Shown: positions 41,761 to 50,978, numbered from the stretch's first letter. The stretch: 64,000 nucleotides of DNA from Chloroflexota bacterium (GCA_016213105.1 JACRBN010000016.1:331954-395953); one strand, 5' to 3'. Program-made: numbers and translations. The notes: a model not told the origin generated them from the sequence alone.

Positions 41761-41765
41761 CCATC

Positions 41766-42962
41766 CTACTCGTACCTGAACCGCCAGACACCCACGGTAA
41801 AGAACACTGCCGCAAAGCCGAGCAACACGCCCGCCTCGGGCAGGATGTCGATCAAGCCGCGCCCACGCAGCACCAGGTCGAGCATCCCTTCCATGGCCCA
41901 GGTGGTCGGCAGGACTTTGACTAAATTCTGCACCACGGGCGGGAACATCTCCAGCGGATACCAACAGCCGCCCAGCAGCGCCATGACCATGCCGAACATC
42001 GTACTCAGTCCGCTGGCCTGTCCCTCCGATTTGACGAAGGTGCCCATGGTCACGCCGATGGATGCCGCCGCCAACGCGGATGCCAGCATGATCACGAACA
42101 GGGCCAGCGGTTCACGGCCCCAACCCAGCTTCATCACAAAGATGCCAAACAGCACCAGGATCGTCATCTGCACCATCGCCACAGCCACCTGTCCCGCAAT
42201 CGTGCCGAACAGATAGGTGGCCTTCGTGGTCGGCGTGGTCAGGATGCGGCGCAGCGTTCCCTGCTGGCGCTCGTAGGCGAACAGGGCCGAAATTCCGAAC
42301 AACGGGATGAACACCCAGGTGATCATCTGTCCCGTGGACTGGTTCGCGCGCGGATCGTATTCGGTCGGGTCGGGCGTGGCGCCTTCGATGACGGTCACTC
42401 GCTCGGGCGTCTCAGCCTGGGCGGTTTGGGCCAGTTTCAGCGCATCGTTGAAATACGCCTGGCGGTCGGTCTCCGATTCGAAAGTCCCGCTGGCTTCCGC
42501 CTCCTTCACCGCCATGTTGGCCGCGTTGACAGCGCTGCCCACCCGCCGCAGGGCGGTCTGGACGGCGCGCGCGGCCACGGTGGCGTTCAGGTTGTTCGGC
42601 TGCTGACGGAGGTCAGCCTCGGCCGTGCCGTTTTGGATGGCCTGCAAATCCAGCCCCGCGGGCAGGATCAGCACGACCGCCGCCTCCCGCGCATCGAACT
42701 GGCTCTCGGCTTCCTTCAACGACAACACGTCAGGCCACACCGCCGTGGATTTTTCCAACTCAGCGAGGATGCCCTGCGACACAGGCGTCTGCGCCTGATC
42801 GACCACCACCAGGCGGATGCGGGGATCCCCCTCCCCCGAGGGCGTCCCGCCCGCCATGATTAATGTGAAGATAATCGGCAGGATGATGAAGAACAGCAAT
42901 TCCGCAATCGTCGAAAAGCGGATGACCGCGTCCTTCCAGGCTATGGCAAAAAGTTTTTTCAT
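41766..42962 (-). CDS. ABC-2 type exporter permease, second subunit
   Basis: A 398-residue permease with one N-terminal membrane helix (about 20-40), a large extracytoplasmic domain (about 45-170) and five or six C-terminal helices, the plan of NatB/YhfP-like ABC-2 proteins. IFTLIMAGGTPSGEGDP and QQGTLRRILTTPTTKATYLFG are typical. The start is MKKLFAIAWKD at 42962; an upstream extension would be made of repeat DNA. It is the third gene of an ATPase-permease-permease operon. Confidence 0.87.
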   Translation of the reverse strand: MKKLFAIAWKDAVIRFSTIAELLFFIILPIIFTLIMAGGTPSGEGDPRIRLVVVDQAQTPVSQGILAELEKSTAVWPDVLSLKEAESQFDAREAAVVLILPAGLDLQAIQNGTAEADLRQQPNNLNATVAARAVQTALRRVGSAVNAANMAVKEAEASGTFESETDRQAYFNDALKLAQTAQAETPERVTVIEGATPDPTEYDPRANQSTGQMITWVFIPLFGISALFAYERQQGTLRRILTTPTTKATYLFGTIAGQVAVAMVQMTILVLFGIFVMKLGWGREPLALFVIMLASALAAASIGVTMGTFVKSEGQASGLSTMFGMVMALLGGCWYPLEMFPPVVQNLVKVLPTTWAMEGMLDLVLRGRGLIDILPEAGVLLGFAAVFFTVGVWRFRYE

Positions 42963-42973
42963 GTTCCACTCTT

Positions 42974-43011
42974 CTCCCTCTCCCTTTGGGAGAGGGTCGG
43001 GGTGAGGGTTA
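42974..43011. repeat. Dispersed CTCTCCC/GGGAGAG repeat abutting a stop codon, copy 1
   Basis: CCCTCTCCC (42976-42984), TTT, GGGAGAGGG (42988-42996) followed by TCGGGGTGAGGG. The last bases TTA (43009-43011) are the complement of the stop codon of the upstream permease gene. A second copy with the same placement is at 50991-51030. Confidence 0.8.
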
Positions 43012-44271
43012 CTTCTGCGCCAAATCTTTCTTCCCAAACAAATACACCGACACCGCGAACAACGACGCGCCCATAATAAGCAGCGCCGTGATCGGGGTGC
43101 CCAGGTCGGCCAGCGTCCCGCCAAGGCCCAGGGTGGTAAAGCCATTCAAGGCCCAGGCATTGGGCGTGATCTTGCTGATGGCCTGCACGAACACAGGCAT
43201 CTGTTCCAGGCTGACGAAACTTCCGCCCAGCGCGCCGAAGATCAGCATCATCGCCGAGCCGACATTCGCCACCTGCGCCGTGGTGCGCGCCGTGGCCGTG
43301 ATAAACATGCCCCAGCCCGTCGCGCCGAAGACTGCCGCCAGCACCAGCACGACCACCCCCAGCGGGTCGCCCCACTTCAACTGGAAGATCAGCGAGGATG
43401 CGCCGATCAGGATCAGCATCTGCGCCGCGCCCGTCAGGAAGATGCCAAAGATCTTGCCGCCCAGGATCTGCGCCGAGGAGGTCGGCGAGACCAGCAGGCG
43501 CGGCAGGGTGCCCTGCGTACGCTCCGCCAGGATCGAACGCCCGCCATAGCTGACCGTGTACATCAGGAACATCAACGCCATGCCAGGCGCGATGTAAGCC
43601 AGCGCGTCGAACTCCACGGCCTGGCCATCCGCCGTGCTGGAATTCAGGGTGATGGCCGCTTCATTGGTCATGGGTTCATCTTGCAGACGCTGGCTCATTG
43701 CATTGCCCGCATCCTCGGCCTGCTCGGGCGTGATGCGCCCGCTGACCAACATTTGCAGGATCGAAACCTCGCCGCCCACGCGCCCCTCCTCCACGCGGCT
43801 GATGAACTCGTCCACGATGGCCTTGATGATGCCTGCACTGGTCGGCCGCTCGGGATTGGTGTAAACCTCGATCTGCACCACTTCGGGCTGGGCGGATTCA
43901 AAATCGGAGGCCTGCGGGATGATGGATTGGGTGAAGCCCGCGGGGATGATGACCGCCGCCGCAGCCTGATCCTCGTCGATCAAACGGCGGGCCGCCTCGG
44001 GGTCGGACGGGAAAGTTGGCTCCGTTAAATCGGCCAGTTCTGGCGAGTTGAAGGCATCCACCAAAGCCTGGCCGAGCTGGCCGTCGTCCAGGTTGACAAT
44101 GGCCACGGGGATGTCGGAAATTCCGCTGCCGCTGTTGCCGCTGAAACGGCCCGTGACCAGTCCCAGGCCGAGCGTCAGCACGAACGGAGCCGCCAGCATG
44201 AAGGTCAACGCCGCGCGGTCGCGGAAGGCCAAACGGACATCTTTGATACCGATGAGAAATGTCTTGAGCAT
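43009..44271 (-). CDS. ABC-2 type exporter permease, first subunit
   Basis: A 420-residue permease homologous to the next gene: N-terminal helix (about 25-45), a large outer domain (about 50-220) and five or six C-terminal helices. ERTQGTLPRLLVSPTSSAQILGG is the conserved cytoplasmic loop that contacts the ATPase. GAGGA precedes the start. With its sister subunit it should form a heterodimeric exporter; a drug, lipid or Na+ could be the substrate. Confidence 0.87.
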   Translation of the reverse strand: MLKTFLIGIKDVRLAFRDRAALTFMLAAPFVLTLGLGLVTGRFSGNSGSGISDIPVAIVNLDDGQLGQALVDAFNSPELADLTEPTFPSDPEAARRLIDEDQAAAAVIIPAGFTQSIIPQASDFESAQPEVVQIEVYTNPERPTSAGIIKAIVDEFISRVEEGRVGGEVSILQMLVSGRITPEQAEDAGNAMSQRLQDEPMTNEAAITLNSSTADGQAVEFDALAYIAPGMALMFLMYTVSYGGRSILAERTQGTLPRLLVSPTSSAQILGGKIFGIFLTGAAQMLILIGASSLIFQLKWGDPLGVVVLVLAAVFGATGWGMFITATARTTAQVANVGSAMMLIFGALGGSFVSLEQMPVFVQAISKITPNAWALNGFTTLGLGGTLADLGTPITALLIMGASLFAVSVYLFGKKDLAQK

Positions 44272-44279
44272 AAGGTTTC

Positions 44280-44357
44280 CTCATGTGAGACTCGGTGGTT
44301 GAGTGGGGCGGGCGTTCTTCCCACCCGTATCGAAACCACCAGTGCCTCGCAATGACA
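44280..44357. repeat. Dispersed repeat related to the CTCGCAATGACA family
   Basis: The gap between ATPase and permease has GGTGGTT (44293-44299) and AAACCACC near 44335 as arms, and ends with CCTCGCAATGACA (44347-44359), which again reaches the stop codon of the upstream gene. The CTCGCAATGAC end is shared with the 93-bp element at 52839-52931. Confidence 0.6.
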
Positions 44358-45302
44358 TCAATCGCGCAGCGCACGTCCCGTCAGATGCAAAAACACCGCT
44401 TCGAGATTCGGCTCGCGGATGTCAATCGAGCGGATCTTGATGCCGCGTTCGTTGGCCTTGGTGACGACGCCCGCCAGCACATCCTCGGCCTCGGGGCAGA
44501 TGACCGAGACTTCGTGGTCGGTGGCCTCAGCCTTGATGACGCCTGCCACGCCGTTGAGAGCCAGGGCCAGCGCCTCGGAATCATCATTCTCGCCGACGTG
44601 CAGGACAAGGGTTTCACTCTCGCCGACTTGATGGGTCAGTTCCTTCTGCGTGCCGATGGCGATCAGCTCGCCGTGATCGATAATGCCGACGCGGTCAGAA
44701 AGTTCCTCGGCCTCCTCCATGTAATGCGTGGTGTAGAGCAGGGTCATGCCCTGTTTATTCAACGCCTTGACCGTGTCGAGGATGGCGCGGCGCGACTGCG
44801 GGTCGATGCCCACGGTCGGCTCGTCCATGAAGAGCAGCTTGGGTTTGTGCAACAGGCCCACGCCGATGTTGACACGCCGCTTCATGCCGCCCGAGTAGGT
44901 CTTGACGCGGTTGTTCGCCTTGTCGGTCAGGCCGATCTGTTCGAGCACTTCATCCACGCGGGCGGTCAATGCCTTGCCGCTCAGGTCATACATCTGTCCC
45001 CAAAAGATGAGATTCTCGCGGGCGGTCAAGTCTTCGTAGAGCGCCAGATCCTGCGGCACCACACCGATCACCTGACGCACCGCCATCGGCTCCCTGGTCA
45101 CCGAGTGGCCGCTGATGGTGGCAGCCCCCGAGGTGGGCGTGTATAAAGTGGATAACATCGAGATGGTTGTGGTCTTGCCCGCGCCGTTGGGGCCAAGCAG
45201 GCTGAAGATTTCTCCTTCCTCGATATTGAAGGACACCCCTTTGACCGCCTGAAAATCACCGTAGTGCTTGACGAGGTTTTTGACTTCTAGGATATTGGAC
45301 AT
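44358..45302 (-). CDS. ABC exporter ATP-binding protein (DrrA/NatA type)
   Basis: A 314-residue ATPase with Walker A GPNGAGKTT, the Q-loop region VIGVVPQDLALYED, the signature YSGGMKRRVNIGVGLL, Walker B LLFMDEPTVGID and a His switch in YTTHYMEEAE. The C-terminal 90 residues form the DrrA-type domain. It powers the two permeases that follow. AGGAG precedes the start. Confidence 0.93.
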   Translation of the reverse strand: MSNILEVKNLVKHYGDFQAVKGVSFNIEEGEIFSLLGPNGAGKTTTISMLSTLYTPTSGAATISGHSVTREPMAVRQVIGVVPQDLALYEDLTARENLIFWGQMYDLSGKALTARVDEVLEQIGLTDKANNRVKTYSGGMKRRVNIGVGLLHKPKLLFMDEPTVGIDPQSRRAILDTVKALNKQGMTLLYTTHYMEEAEELSDRVGIIDHGELIAIGTQKELTHQVGESETLVLHVGENDDSEALALALNGVAGVIKAEATDHEVSVICPEAEDVLAGVVTKANERGIKIRSIDIREPNLEAVFLHLTGRALRD

Positions 45303-45391
45303 GGGAACTCCTGGAGTGGAAAGCTACTTCAATGTACGCGAAGGGCGAATTGTGGTTGTAAGAGAAGAAAGCTGCTTTTCTGCTCTCCGCC

Positions 45392-46459
45392 CTACCCTCT
45401 TCCGTATCTCTTCAACAAATCCATCACATCTTCATGCGGCAATGCCTTGACTGTAATGCCGTCCTTGCCCGTCATCGTTTCCGCCGAGACCATCGCATTC
45501 AAGATCGCCTCCTCGGTCGCATACACAGACGCATAGAACAGCGGATCGATCTTGTCGTTCGATAATGCCTGCAAGGTCGCGAGTCCGTTTTCGTCGCCAC
45601 GTCCCGCGCTGGAATTGGCGGTGGAGAAAGCCAGGAAGATATCGCCGCTGCCGTTTCCGCCCAGGCTGCCCGTGCGGGCCATGCCGAGAGTGGCGCGTCT
45701 GGCGATGCGTTTGAGCTGGTGCGGAAGCAGGGGCGCATCCGTGGCAAGCACGACGATCAGCGAGCCCTGTTCGGCCAGCGGATTCTCACCGTTCGTGAAG
45801 GGCGCATCCTCGGTGAGATGCTGGCCGACGGGCACGCCTGCGATGGTCAGTTGGTGGCGGCGGCCAAAATTAGCCTGCACCAACGCGCCGACTGTCCAGC
45901 CGCCGAGCTTCTCGGGCAGTTTGCACGAAGCTGTCCCCGTGCCGCCCTTGAACTCATAACAGATCATGCCTGTCCCGCCACCGATATTGCCTTCAGGCAG
46001 GGAACCGCCCTTCGCGGAGTCGAGCGCGGACAGCACGTGTTCAGGCTCCACGTGGAAGCCGTTCATGTCGTTCAGCCAGCCATCGGCGGTCTCGGCCACC
46101 ACGGGACAGGACCACTTCTGGAAGAAGGAATCCTGCGCCGCCTGCCAGTGGATGATGGTATCGCGCACGATGCCGACGCTGTGTGTGTTGGTCAGGCCGA
46201 TCGGCCCTTCGAGCAGGCCGCCCTCCTCGACCCAGGCCGCGCCTGTCATCTCGCCGTTGCCGTTAAAAGCAAACGTCCCCGCGAAGACGGGAGCGTGGTT
46301 GAACTGTCCGCGCGGATGGATGACGGTGACGCCCGTTCGGGCCGAGTCGCCTTTGATAACGGTGGCAAACCCAACGGTCAGGCCTGGGACGTCGGTAATG
46401 GCATTCAGCGGGCCAGGCGTCCCCGCCAGCGGAATCCCCAAATCACGTGCACGGGTCAT
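45392..46459 (-). CDS. P1 family peptidase (DmpA/S58-type aminopeptidase)
   Basis: A 355-residue enzyme of the self-cleaving Ntn-like DmpA family. AITDVPGLTVGFATV and GVTVIHPRG mark the N-terminal part, GNIGGGTGMICYEFKGG the central loop, and SLGGNGSGDIFLAFS contains the Gly-Ser bond where the chain cuts itself to free the catalytic Ser. It releases N-terminal residues from small peptides. GAGGAG precedes the ATG at 46459; an upstream frame extension would include repeat DNA. Confidence 0.9.
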   Translation of the reverse strand: MTRARDLGIPLAGTPGPLNAITDVPGLTVGFATVIKGDSARTGVTVIHPRGQFNHAPVFAGTFAFNGNGEMTGAAWVEEGGLLEGPIGLTNTHSVGIVRDTIIHWQAAQDSFFQKWSCPVVAETADGWLNDMNGFHVEPEHVLSALDSAKGGSLPEGNIGGGTGMICYEFKGGTGTASCKLPEKLGGWTVGALVQANFGRRHQLTIAGVPVGQHLTEDAPFTNGENPLAEQGSLIVVLATDAPLLPHQLKRIARRATLGMARTGSLGGNGSGDIFLAFSTANSSAGRGDENGLATLQALSNDKIDPLFYASVYATEEAILNAMVSAETMTGKDGITVKALPHEDVMDLLKRYGRG

Positions 46460-46477
46460 GTTATCTCCTCGAATAAA

Positions 46478-46505
46478 CGGAGCGCGGACTTCAGTCCGCA
46501 CTCCG
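46478..46505. repeat. Palindromic repeat, copy 2
   Basis: CGGAGCGCGGACTT and AGTCCGCACTCCG pair with one mismatch. It lies between the P1 peptidase and ATP-grasp genes and matches the element near 14968-14993. Confidence 0.6.
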
Positions 46506-46510
46506 AAGTT

Positions 46511-47383
46511 TTAAGCCAGCCCCACCAGGCGGCTGGTAATTTGTTCCATCACTTCATCAGGCACACCATCTGCCGCGCGCGATTGGATGCGGGTGTCGAT
46601 GCCGTCGTTGACGTAATCCACCACCACGAACTCCTCAGCCAGGGCAATCTCGGTCGAGAACCAGTCGAGTTTGCAGATGGAGGCGATGCGCTTTGTGACG
46701 TCCCTCAGGTGATCCAGGCCGTAACGGGACTCATCCTCGGCGGTGACCAACGCGTAAACGTGCGTCTCGGGATGCCACCAGCAGGGAAAGGCTTCGCCCG
46801 CGGAATAAAAGCAGCGGAACCAGGCCACGCGCCCGTCGAACACACGCGGCTGGACGATGGCCTGGATGAGATACTTTTGGGTGGGAAACTCGGTGCGCGC
46901 CTGCAAAATCTGCTCGACCGACTCGGCGCCCATGATGACGCCTTCGCCGCCCCCGCCGTTGGACGGCTTGATGACGAAGCGCTCCCCCAACGGCGACAGG
47001 TCGAGCGGGGCCACGACGGGTTCCTCGATGAAGGGTGAGAGCAGGATCGTGTGGGGCGTGTTCAGGCCCGCCTCGATCAATTCGAGGTGCATGGTGGCCT
47101 TGTCTTCCGACCACAGCGACAACTCGGTGGGATTGATGCGCCGCGCGCCAAACTCCCTGGCCCAGCGGTTGATGGGCTCGAAGCGGATGTCGCCCTGGGC
47201 GCGGTCGAGCAGGGTGCGGAAATTGACCTCCCCTTTATAGAGGGCGGTGATAGCTTCGAGTAGATTGGTGGGGGTGATTTGCCAAAGGGTCTTGCCTTGC
47301 GCAACACAGGCGCGCTCGATCAGGCCGACAAAGGCATCGTCATATTCCCAGTACCAGGGCAGACAGAGGTCATAGAGGATCAT
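46511..47383 (-). CDS. ATP-grasp superfamily protein
   Basis: A 290-residue protein with ATP-grasp features: the P-loop-like RFVIKPSNGGGGEGVIMG (about residues 137-154), the hinge QKYLIQAIVQP, and the metal-binding end WFSTEIALAEEFVVVDYVND. The N-terminal segment lacks a known substrate domain. ATP-grasp enzymes ligate a carboxylate to an amine or thiol; the substrates are unknown. The start follows a TATAAT by eight bases without Shine-Dalgarno. Confidence 0.8.
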   Translation of the reverse strand: MILYDLCLPWYWEYDDAFVGLIERACVAQGKTLWQITPTNLLEAITALYKGEVNFRTLLDRAQGDIRFEPINRWAREFGARRINPTELSLWSEDKATMHLELIEAGLNTPHTILLSPFIEEPVVAPLDLSPLGERFVIKPSNGGGGEGVIMGAESVEQILQARTEFPTQKYLIQAIVQPRVFDGRVAWFRCFYSAGEAFPCWWHPETHVYALVTAEDESRYGLDHLRDVTKRIASICKLDWFSTEIALAEEFVVVDYVNDGIDTRIQSRAADGVPDEVMEQITSRLVGLA

Positions 47384-47391
47384 CAGCGACC

Positions 47392-47397
47392 ATTATA
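47392..47397 (-). promoter_or_regulatory. -10 box 8 nt before the ATP-grasp start codon (leaderless type)
   Basis: TATAAT on the minus strand (47397-47392), eight bases, then ATG at 47383. Confidence 0.5.
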
Positions 47398-47473
47398 CCC
47401 AGCGCGGTCGAAAATTGCGCTTTTTTATAAAGGGGAAAGCCACCCCCTGCATCTCTTCGGAGGCTTTGCGTGA

Positions 47474-47612
47474 GCCCTGAAGGGCCGCGCCGAGGATATG
47501 CAGCCGTACAAGCTCTACAACGTCAAGCGCGGGGCCTGGCACTCACATACCTTCAGCGAGGATGCGCGCGCTGATCGTGGAAAACATTCCAATTCCTCGT
47601 TTGGTGGATTGA
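47474..47612 (+). pseudogene. Possible gene remnant in the gap 47384-47739
   Basis: One frame reads MQPYKLYNVKRGAWHSHTFS-EDAR (from 47498). A +1 step near 47568-47571 leads to LIVENIPIPRLVD and a stop at 47612. The combined string looks like the C-terminal end of a cupin- or ureidoglycolate-lyase-like protein with a frameshift and no N-terminal part. The rest of this 355-bp gap holds a terminator at 47684 and nothing else that I can support. Confidence 0.35.
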
Positions 47613-47683
47613 GGGGGAAACCGCAGAAACAGTTTATGGAATTGACGGGGCAGTTGTGGAAATGGCAGGTAAGGGCATAAATG

Positions 47684-47712
47684 AAAAGCCGCCAACATCG
47701 GCGGCTTTTTGC
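47684..47712. terminator. Terminator hairpin
   Basis: AAAAGCCGCC (47684-47693), loop of six, GGCGGCTTTT (47700-47709) plus T. The A-run and T-run suit both strands; it lies past the end of the Yip1 gene. Confidence 0.8.
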
Positions 47713-47739
47713 TTCAACGGTTCGAGATCGTTTCCGCGG

Positions 47740-48975
47740 CTAGAAAGCCAGCGAAGTCAATCCAAACACCAGGTTGATCAGACAGCCCAGGATGAACAAC
47801 AGCGCCGCAGGAGCGAGCAGTGTCTTGATGGCGCCCCAGGTGGTCAGGTCATGGGCGGCCATGAGCGCGCGCACGTAAAGGAAGCTCATATAAAGCCCGA
47901 GCAACACCCCCACCCATTGCAGCCCGGGGATCAGGCTAAACAGAGAGGTCAATAGCGAGGCCGGCGCCAGGAAGGCCGCCATGGCATACACGGTTCGGCT
48001 GAAATTCCCATTGCCCCCGAACGCCATGGCCAGGAAATTGAGAATGGCCCCGTTGAGGGCCAGCCCCAGGATGCTCAGGATCGGGGACAGCACGGCCATG
48101 ACGGCCATGAGAATGATCATCAGGGTGGTGGGATTCATGCCGCCCAACAGACTGCGAAACTCGGGCATGTTGACCAGGGTCGAAAAATCCGGGTCGCGGA
48201 GGATGAATAACGGCACCAGCAAACCGGTAATGACACCCGTAATGGCCATCCACTCAAAGGCGCGGCCTGTTCCGCCTTCCGGGTCATCCAGCATACTGGA
48301 AAATGCACCGATATCCAGGGGGAACAGGGCCGTGAGCCAGACCGTGTAGAAGGGATAGGAACGTGCGGGCGGCGGCGCAGGTTTCTCGTCGATGGGCTCG
48401 ATGGCAGGCAGGGGAATCTCCACCACCGACTTGCCCCGGCGCACATTCTCCTCGCGCTCCAGCGCATCCCAGTCGAAGGCGGGCTTGGAGGCCGCCGAGG
48501 GCTGGGGGTAAAAGTCCGTGGAGGATTTGGATGGCTGGGAGCCGCCATAATCGAACACAGATTCGGAAGGCGCCGCTGACAGGTAGTCCTCATCCTCCTC
48601 CAACCCGTAGGAGGCGGACTGGCTGCTCCCATAATCATATGCACGCTCGGATTCCAGCGGCTCGGGGTCGTGGGTGGAGGTGAAGGGATCCACTCGCGCC
48701 GGGGACGAGGAATATGATGGGGGCGGCGGCACCTGGTCCGCCTGCCGGCCGCGCAGGGTCTGCAGCGCCTGCATAACCTGGGGATTGCCCGGGTTGACCT
48801 TCAAACAGACCTCGAGGATCTGGACGCGCTTCTCCAGCGTGGGCATGGTCTCCACGTACCAGAACCAGGCCTGGATGTTTTTCGGGTCGAGCTTCAGGAC
48901 CGATTCCAGGAGCAGGCGCGCGTCATCCTTGCGTCCCTGGCGAATCAGTTGTATGGCGTCAGTCAGGTTTGTCAT
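47740..48975 (-). CDS. TPR-start Yip1-domain membrane protein
   Basis: A 411-residue protein. Residues 1-75 form about two TPR-like helix pairs (DDARLLLESVLKLDPKNIQAW). A Ser/Pro/Asp-rich, probably disordered linker follows to about 195. The C-terminal half has five to six membrane helices with the Yip1 arrangement (GNGNFSRTVYAMAAFLAPASL). GAGG precedes the start. The function of bacterial Yip1-domain proteins is not established. Confidence 0.8.
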   Translation of the reverse strand: MTNLTDAIQLIRQGRKDDARLLLESVLKLDPKNIQAWFWYVETMPTLEKRVQILEVCLKVNPGNPQVMQALQTLRGRQADQVPPPPSYSSSPARVDPFTSTHDPEPLESERAYDYGSSQSASYGLEEDEDYLSAAPSESVFDYGGSQPSKSSTDFYPQPSAASKPAFDWDALEREENVRRGKSVVEIPLPAIEPIDEKPAPPPARSYPFYTVWLTALFPLDIGAFSSMLDDPEGGTGRAFEWMAITGVITGLLVPLFILRDPDFSTLVNMPEFRSLLGGMNPTTLMIILMAVMAVLSPILSILGLALNGAILNFLAMAFGGNGNFSRTVYAMAAFLAPASLLTSLFSLIPGLQWVGVLLGLYMSFLYVRALMAAHDLTTWGAIKTLLAPAALLFILGCLINLVFGLTSLAF

Positions 48976-49116
48976 AAGGCCTCATGGAAATTGCGAAACC
49001 AACCCGCAATTTGCGTTTTATTTCACGTAACCCGTTTTCCGATATTTTAAACGATAATTGACCCAACGGTATTACCCAAATGTTAGAAAAATACCGTCCA
49101 GGAGGGCTGTTGGATA

Positions 49117-49149
49117 AATCAAGCCGCCGATGTGCCCGGCGGCTTGATT
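49117..49149. terminator. Perfect 12-bp hairpin at the end of the membrane cluster
   Basis: AATCAAGCCGCC (49117-49128) and GGCGGCTTGATT (49138-49149). It follows the last minus-strand gene of the cluster. Confidence 0.6.
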
Positions 49150-49181
49150 CTCAAGGGTTGGATTGCCAGACCGTTTGCAGA

Positions 49182-49868
49182 TTATCTCCGGTCGGGAGCC
49201 GCAGCGGGTTTATGGAGAACAGCCGCCAGGTTCTCCCAGCGGATGAGGAGCGCCGCGCTGCTGAACAACAGGGATAATCCCGTCAGCGTCATGGACGCGT
49301 TGAACGCATCCGCGTAGTTGACCCCATCCCAGGTGTGGGTGGAGGCCATGCTGAGTTGAATGGTCAGGGTCAGGATGCCGAGCAGGATGGCCGCCGCTCC
49401 GCCCGCAGGCTGGTTGGATTTGGCATTTCCTTTGGCAAAATCCACGCCCTGCCAGATGGCGGGGATGCGGAAGAGCAGGAAGATGACCAGGGTCAGGACG
49501 GTGGTATACACCACCGCATCCACGGGCATGGATTTTCCGCGCAGGGCGCGCGAGACGAGGATATGAACGAAGCCGATCACGACGCCCGCGATGAGCACAG
49601 TCAGCGCGTCGCGGTAGGACTTGTCCGCGCCTTTGATGAGCATCACGGTTGCGCGAATGCCAAAGACACCCAGCGCGATGCCAGACAGCACGAACAGAAT
49701 GTATAACCATTGCATCGAAGCCAGCGGGGCCATGCTGTCCCAATTCGTGGGGAAGAGCGCCGCGCAGGTTGTTCCGATGCCGCCCAGCAGGGTGAATCCG
49801 CCCGTCAGCGCCATGAGGACGATGCCAATGAAGCGCAGGGCCTTTGCGAAGAAACTGTTGGTGGACAT
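49182..49868 (-). CDS. Unknown six- to seven-TM membrane protein, last gene of the Crp-linked cluster
   Basis: A 228-residue polytopic protein with hydrophobic segments near 10-35, 53-80, 88-108, 118-136, 155-175 and 190-208. I do not recognise a family. AAGGAG precedes the ATG. A GTAGAGCGAGAT / ATCTCGCTCTAC hairpin (49892-49918) separates it from the gene upstream, so its transcript level may differ from that of the rest of the cluster. A role in the putative membrane complex is inferred only from position. Confidence 0.6.
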   Translation of the reverse strand: MSTNSFFAKALRFIGIVLMALTGGFTLLGGIGTTCAALFPTNWDSMAPLASMQWLYILFVLSGIALGVFGIRATVMLIKGADKSYRDALTVLIAGVVIGFVHILVSRALRGKSMPVDAVVYTTVLTLVIFLLFRIPAIWQGVDFAKGNAKSNQPAGGAAAILLGILTLTIQLSMASTHTWDGVNYADAFNASMTLTGLSLLFSSAALLIRWENLAAVLHKPAAAPDRR

Positions 49869-49891
49869 TGTGTACTCCTTTTGGAAAAAAG

Positions 49892-49918
49892 TAGAGCGAG
49901 ATCATATCTCGCTCTACG
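49892..49918. repeat. 12-bp hairpin between cluster genes
   Basis: GTAGAGCGAGAT and ATCTCGCTCTAC around CAT, in the 51-bp gap after the 149-residue membrane gene. It may act as an attenuating or mRNA-stabilising hairpin. Confidence 0.6.
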
Positions 49919-49919
49919 A

Positions 49920-50369
49920 TTAAACTTTTTTGAAACCGTATTGCAGTTTGAGCCGCCGCACCCGCAGGCCAATCCCGCCCAGCCGCCCGAACATGATGCC
50001 CATGATCGCCGCCATGATGAAGTCCGCTTCGGGGGTGAAGGGTGGGATACGCCCGATGATCAGTTTTGCGGCCACCAGGAACCAGATCAGGAAGAGGTAG
50101 AAGCGGTCGAGCGAAAAAGTCACCGCCCCGAGTTCCGCATCCGCCTTCATCGGGACGATGAAACTCAGCAGGAAGCCGATGGGAATGAAGGCAGCCGATA
50201 CCAGCCCCACCCATTCCCACTTGAAATAGCCATGCCCGACATCGCGGAAGAAGTACACGCTGAACAGCAGGCAAAACTGAACGAACAGAAAGGCCCGCAG
50301 CCAGATCTTGAAGCGACTCTTCTTCATCTCGCCGCGCAGGGAGTGCAGGAAGGAAGTTGACATTTTCAC
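49920..50369 (-). CDS. Unknown four-TM membrane protein
   Basis: A 149-residue protein starting with GTG at 50369 (ATG two codons later is an alternative). A short basic N-terminal region (RGEMKKSRFKIWLR) is followed by hydrophobic segments near 23-42, 53-73, 88-105 and 115-133. No family recognised. It follows the 201-residue gene by three bases and so is very likely cotranslated with it. Confidence 0.6.
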   Translation of the reverse strand: MKMSTSFLHSLRGEMKKSRFKIWLRAFLFVQFCLLFSVYFFRDVGHGYFKWEWVGLVSAAFIPIGFLLSFIVPMKADAELGAVTFSLDRFYLFLIWFLVAAKLIIGRIPPFTPEADFIMAAIMGIMFGRLGGIGLRVRRLKLQYGFKKV

Positions 50370-50372
50370 AGG

Positions 50373-50978
50373 TTATCCAAAACGAAATCCCGCCACAAAA
50401 CAGGCTGTCATGAGCAGGAGCAGCCCTGGCAGGACTTTGAGAATGGTTTCCCTCGACAGGATGGGCTTGCCCGCTTTCAGGAATGAGAGCAGCAATCCGC
50501 CCAGGCCGATCAACGCGCCGCCCACGCCGACCAGGGCGAAGGCGGGTTGGACCTGCCCTTGCAGGGCGATAACGATGGGCAGCAGGAAGATGGTCAGGCC
50601 CGCCACGCCGTGGACGAGCGCAATGGTGGCCGTCGGGAGTTTGTTTTGCATGGGGGTCGAGCGGGTGATGCTCACAGCCAGGAATCCCAAAACGACGAAG
50701 ACCAGGTACGGGACTCGAAATGCGGCGGAATGCTCCCAGACGAGTCCAAGTGAAAGCGTCAGCGGGATGATCGTCGAAACGATGACCACGATGGGCGCAT
50801 CGAGCGCGTCGAAGCCCAGGATAATGAGCAAAAGTCCCGCCACGAGCAGCACGCCGAAGGCGATGGTGTAGGCGATGATCGGGGCCGTGGAGAGATCGTT
50901 GATGCCTACCACGATCTGATAAGCGGACAACAAGCCCGTGATGAGCAGCAGGAGGCGGTCAAGCGACGTCATTTTCAT
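50373..50978 (-). CDS. Unknown seven-TM membrane protein, paralog of the 54.6-kb gene
   Basis: A 201-residue polytopic protein with about seven hydrophobic segments. It aligns with the product of 54596-55204: LLVAGLLLIILGF matches LLVSGLLLIFLGL, VHGVAGLTIFLLP matches LHGVAGLVIFLGP, and GGALIGLGGLLLSFLKAG matches GGLLIGLGGIALAFISVG. The two therefore look like paired subunits or duplicated partners in one complex. The upstream gap holds a CTCTCCC-type repeat. Confidence 0.65.
   Translation of the reverse strand: MKMTSLDRLLLLITGLLSAYQIVVGINDLSTAPIIAYTIAFGVLLVAGLLLIILGFDALDAPIVVIVSTIIPLTLSLGLVWEHSAAFRVPYLVFVVLGFLAVSITRSTPMQNKLPTATIALVHGVAGLTIFLLPIVIALQGQVQPAFALVGVGGALIGLGGLLLSFLKAGKPILSRETILKVLPGLLLLMTACFVAGFRFG

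Noticed and set aside
42963..43145. N-terminal extension of the second ABC permease
   Set aside because: It would be translated from a dispersed repeat (the NPHPDPLPKGEG string) and the tail of the previous gene. MKKLFAIAWKD at 42962 is a normal permease start.
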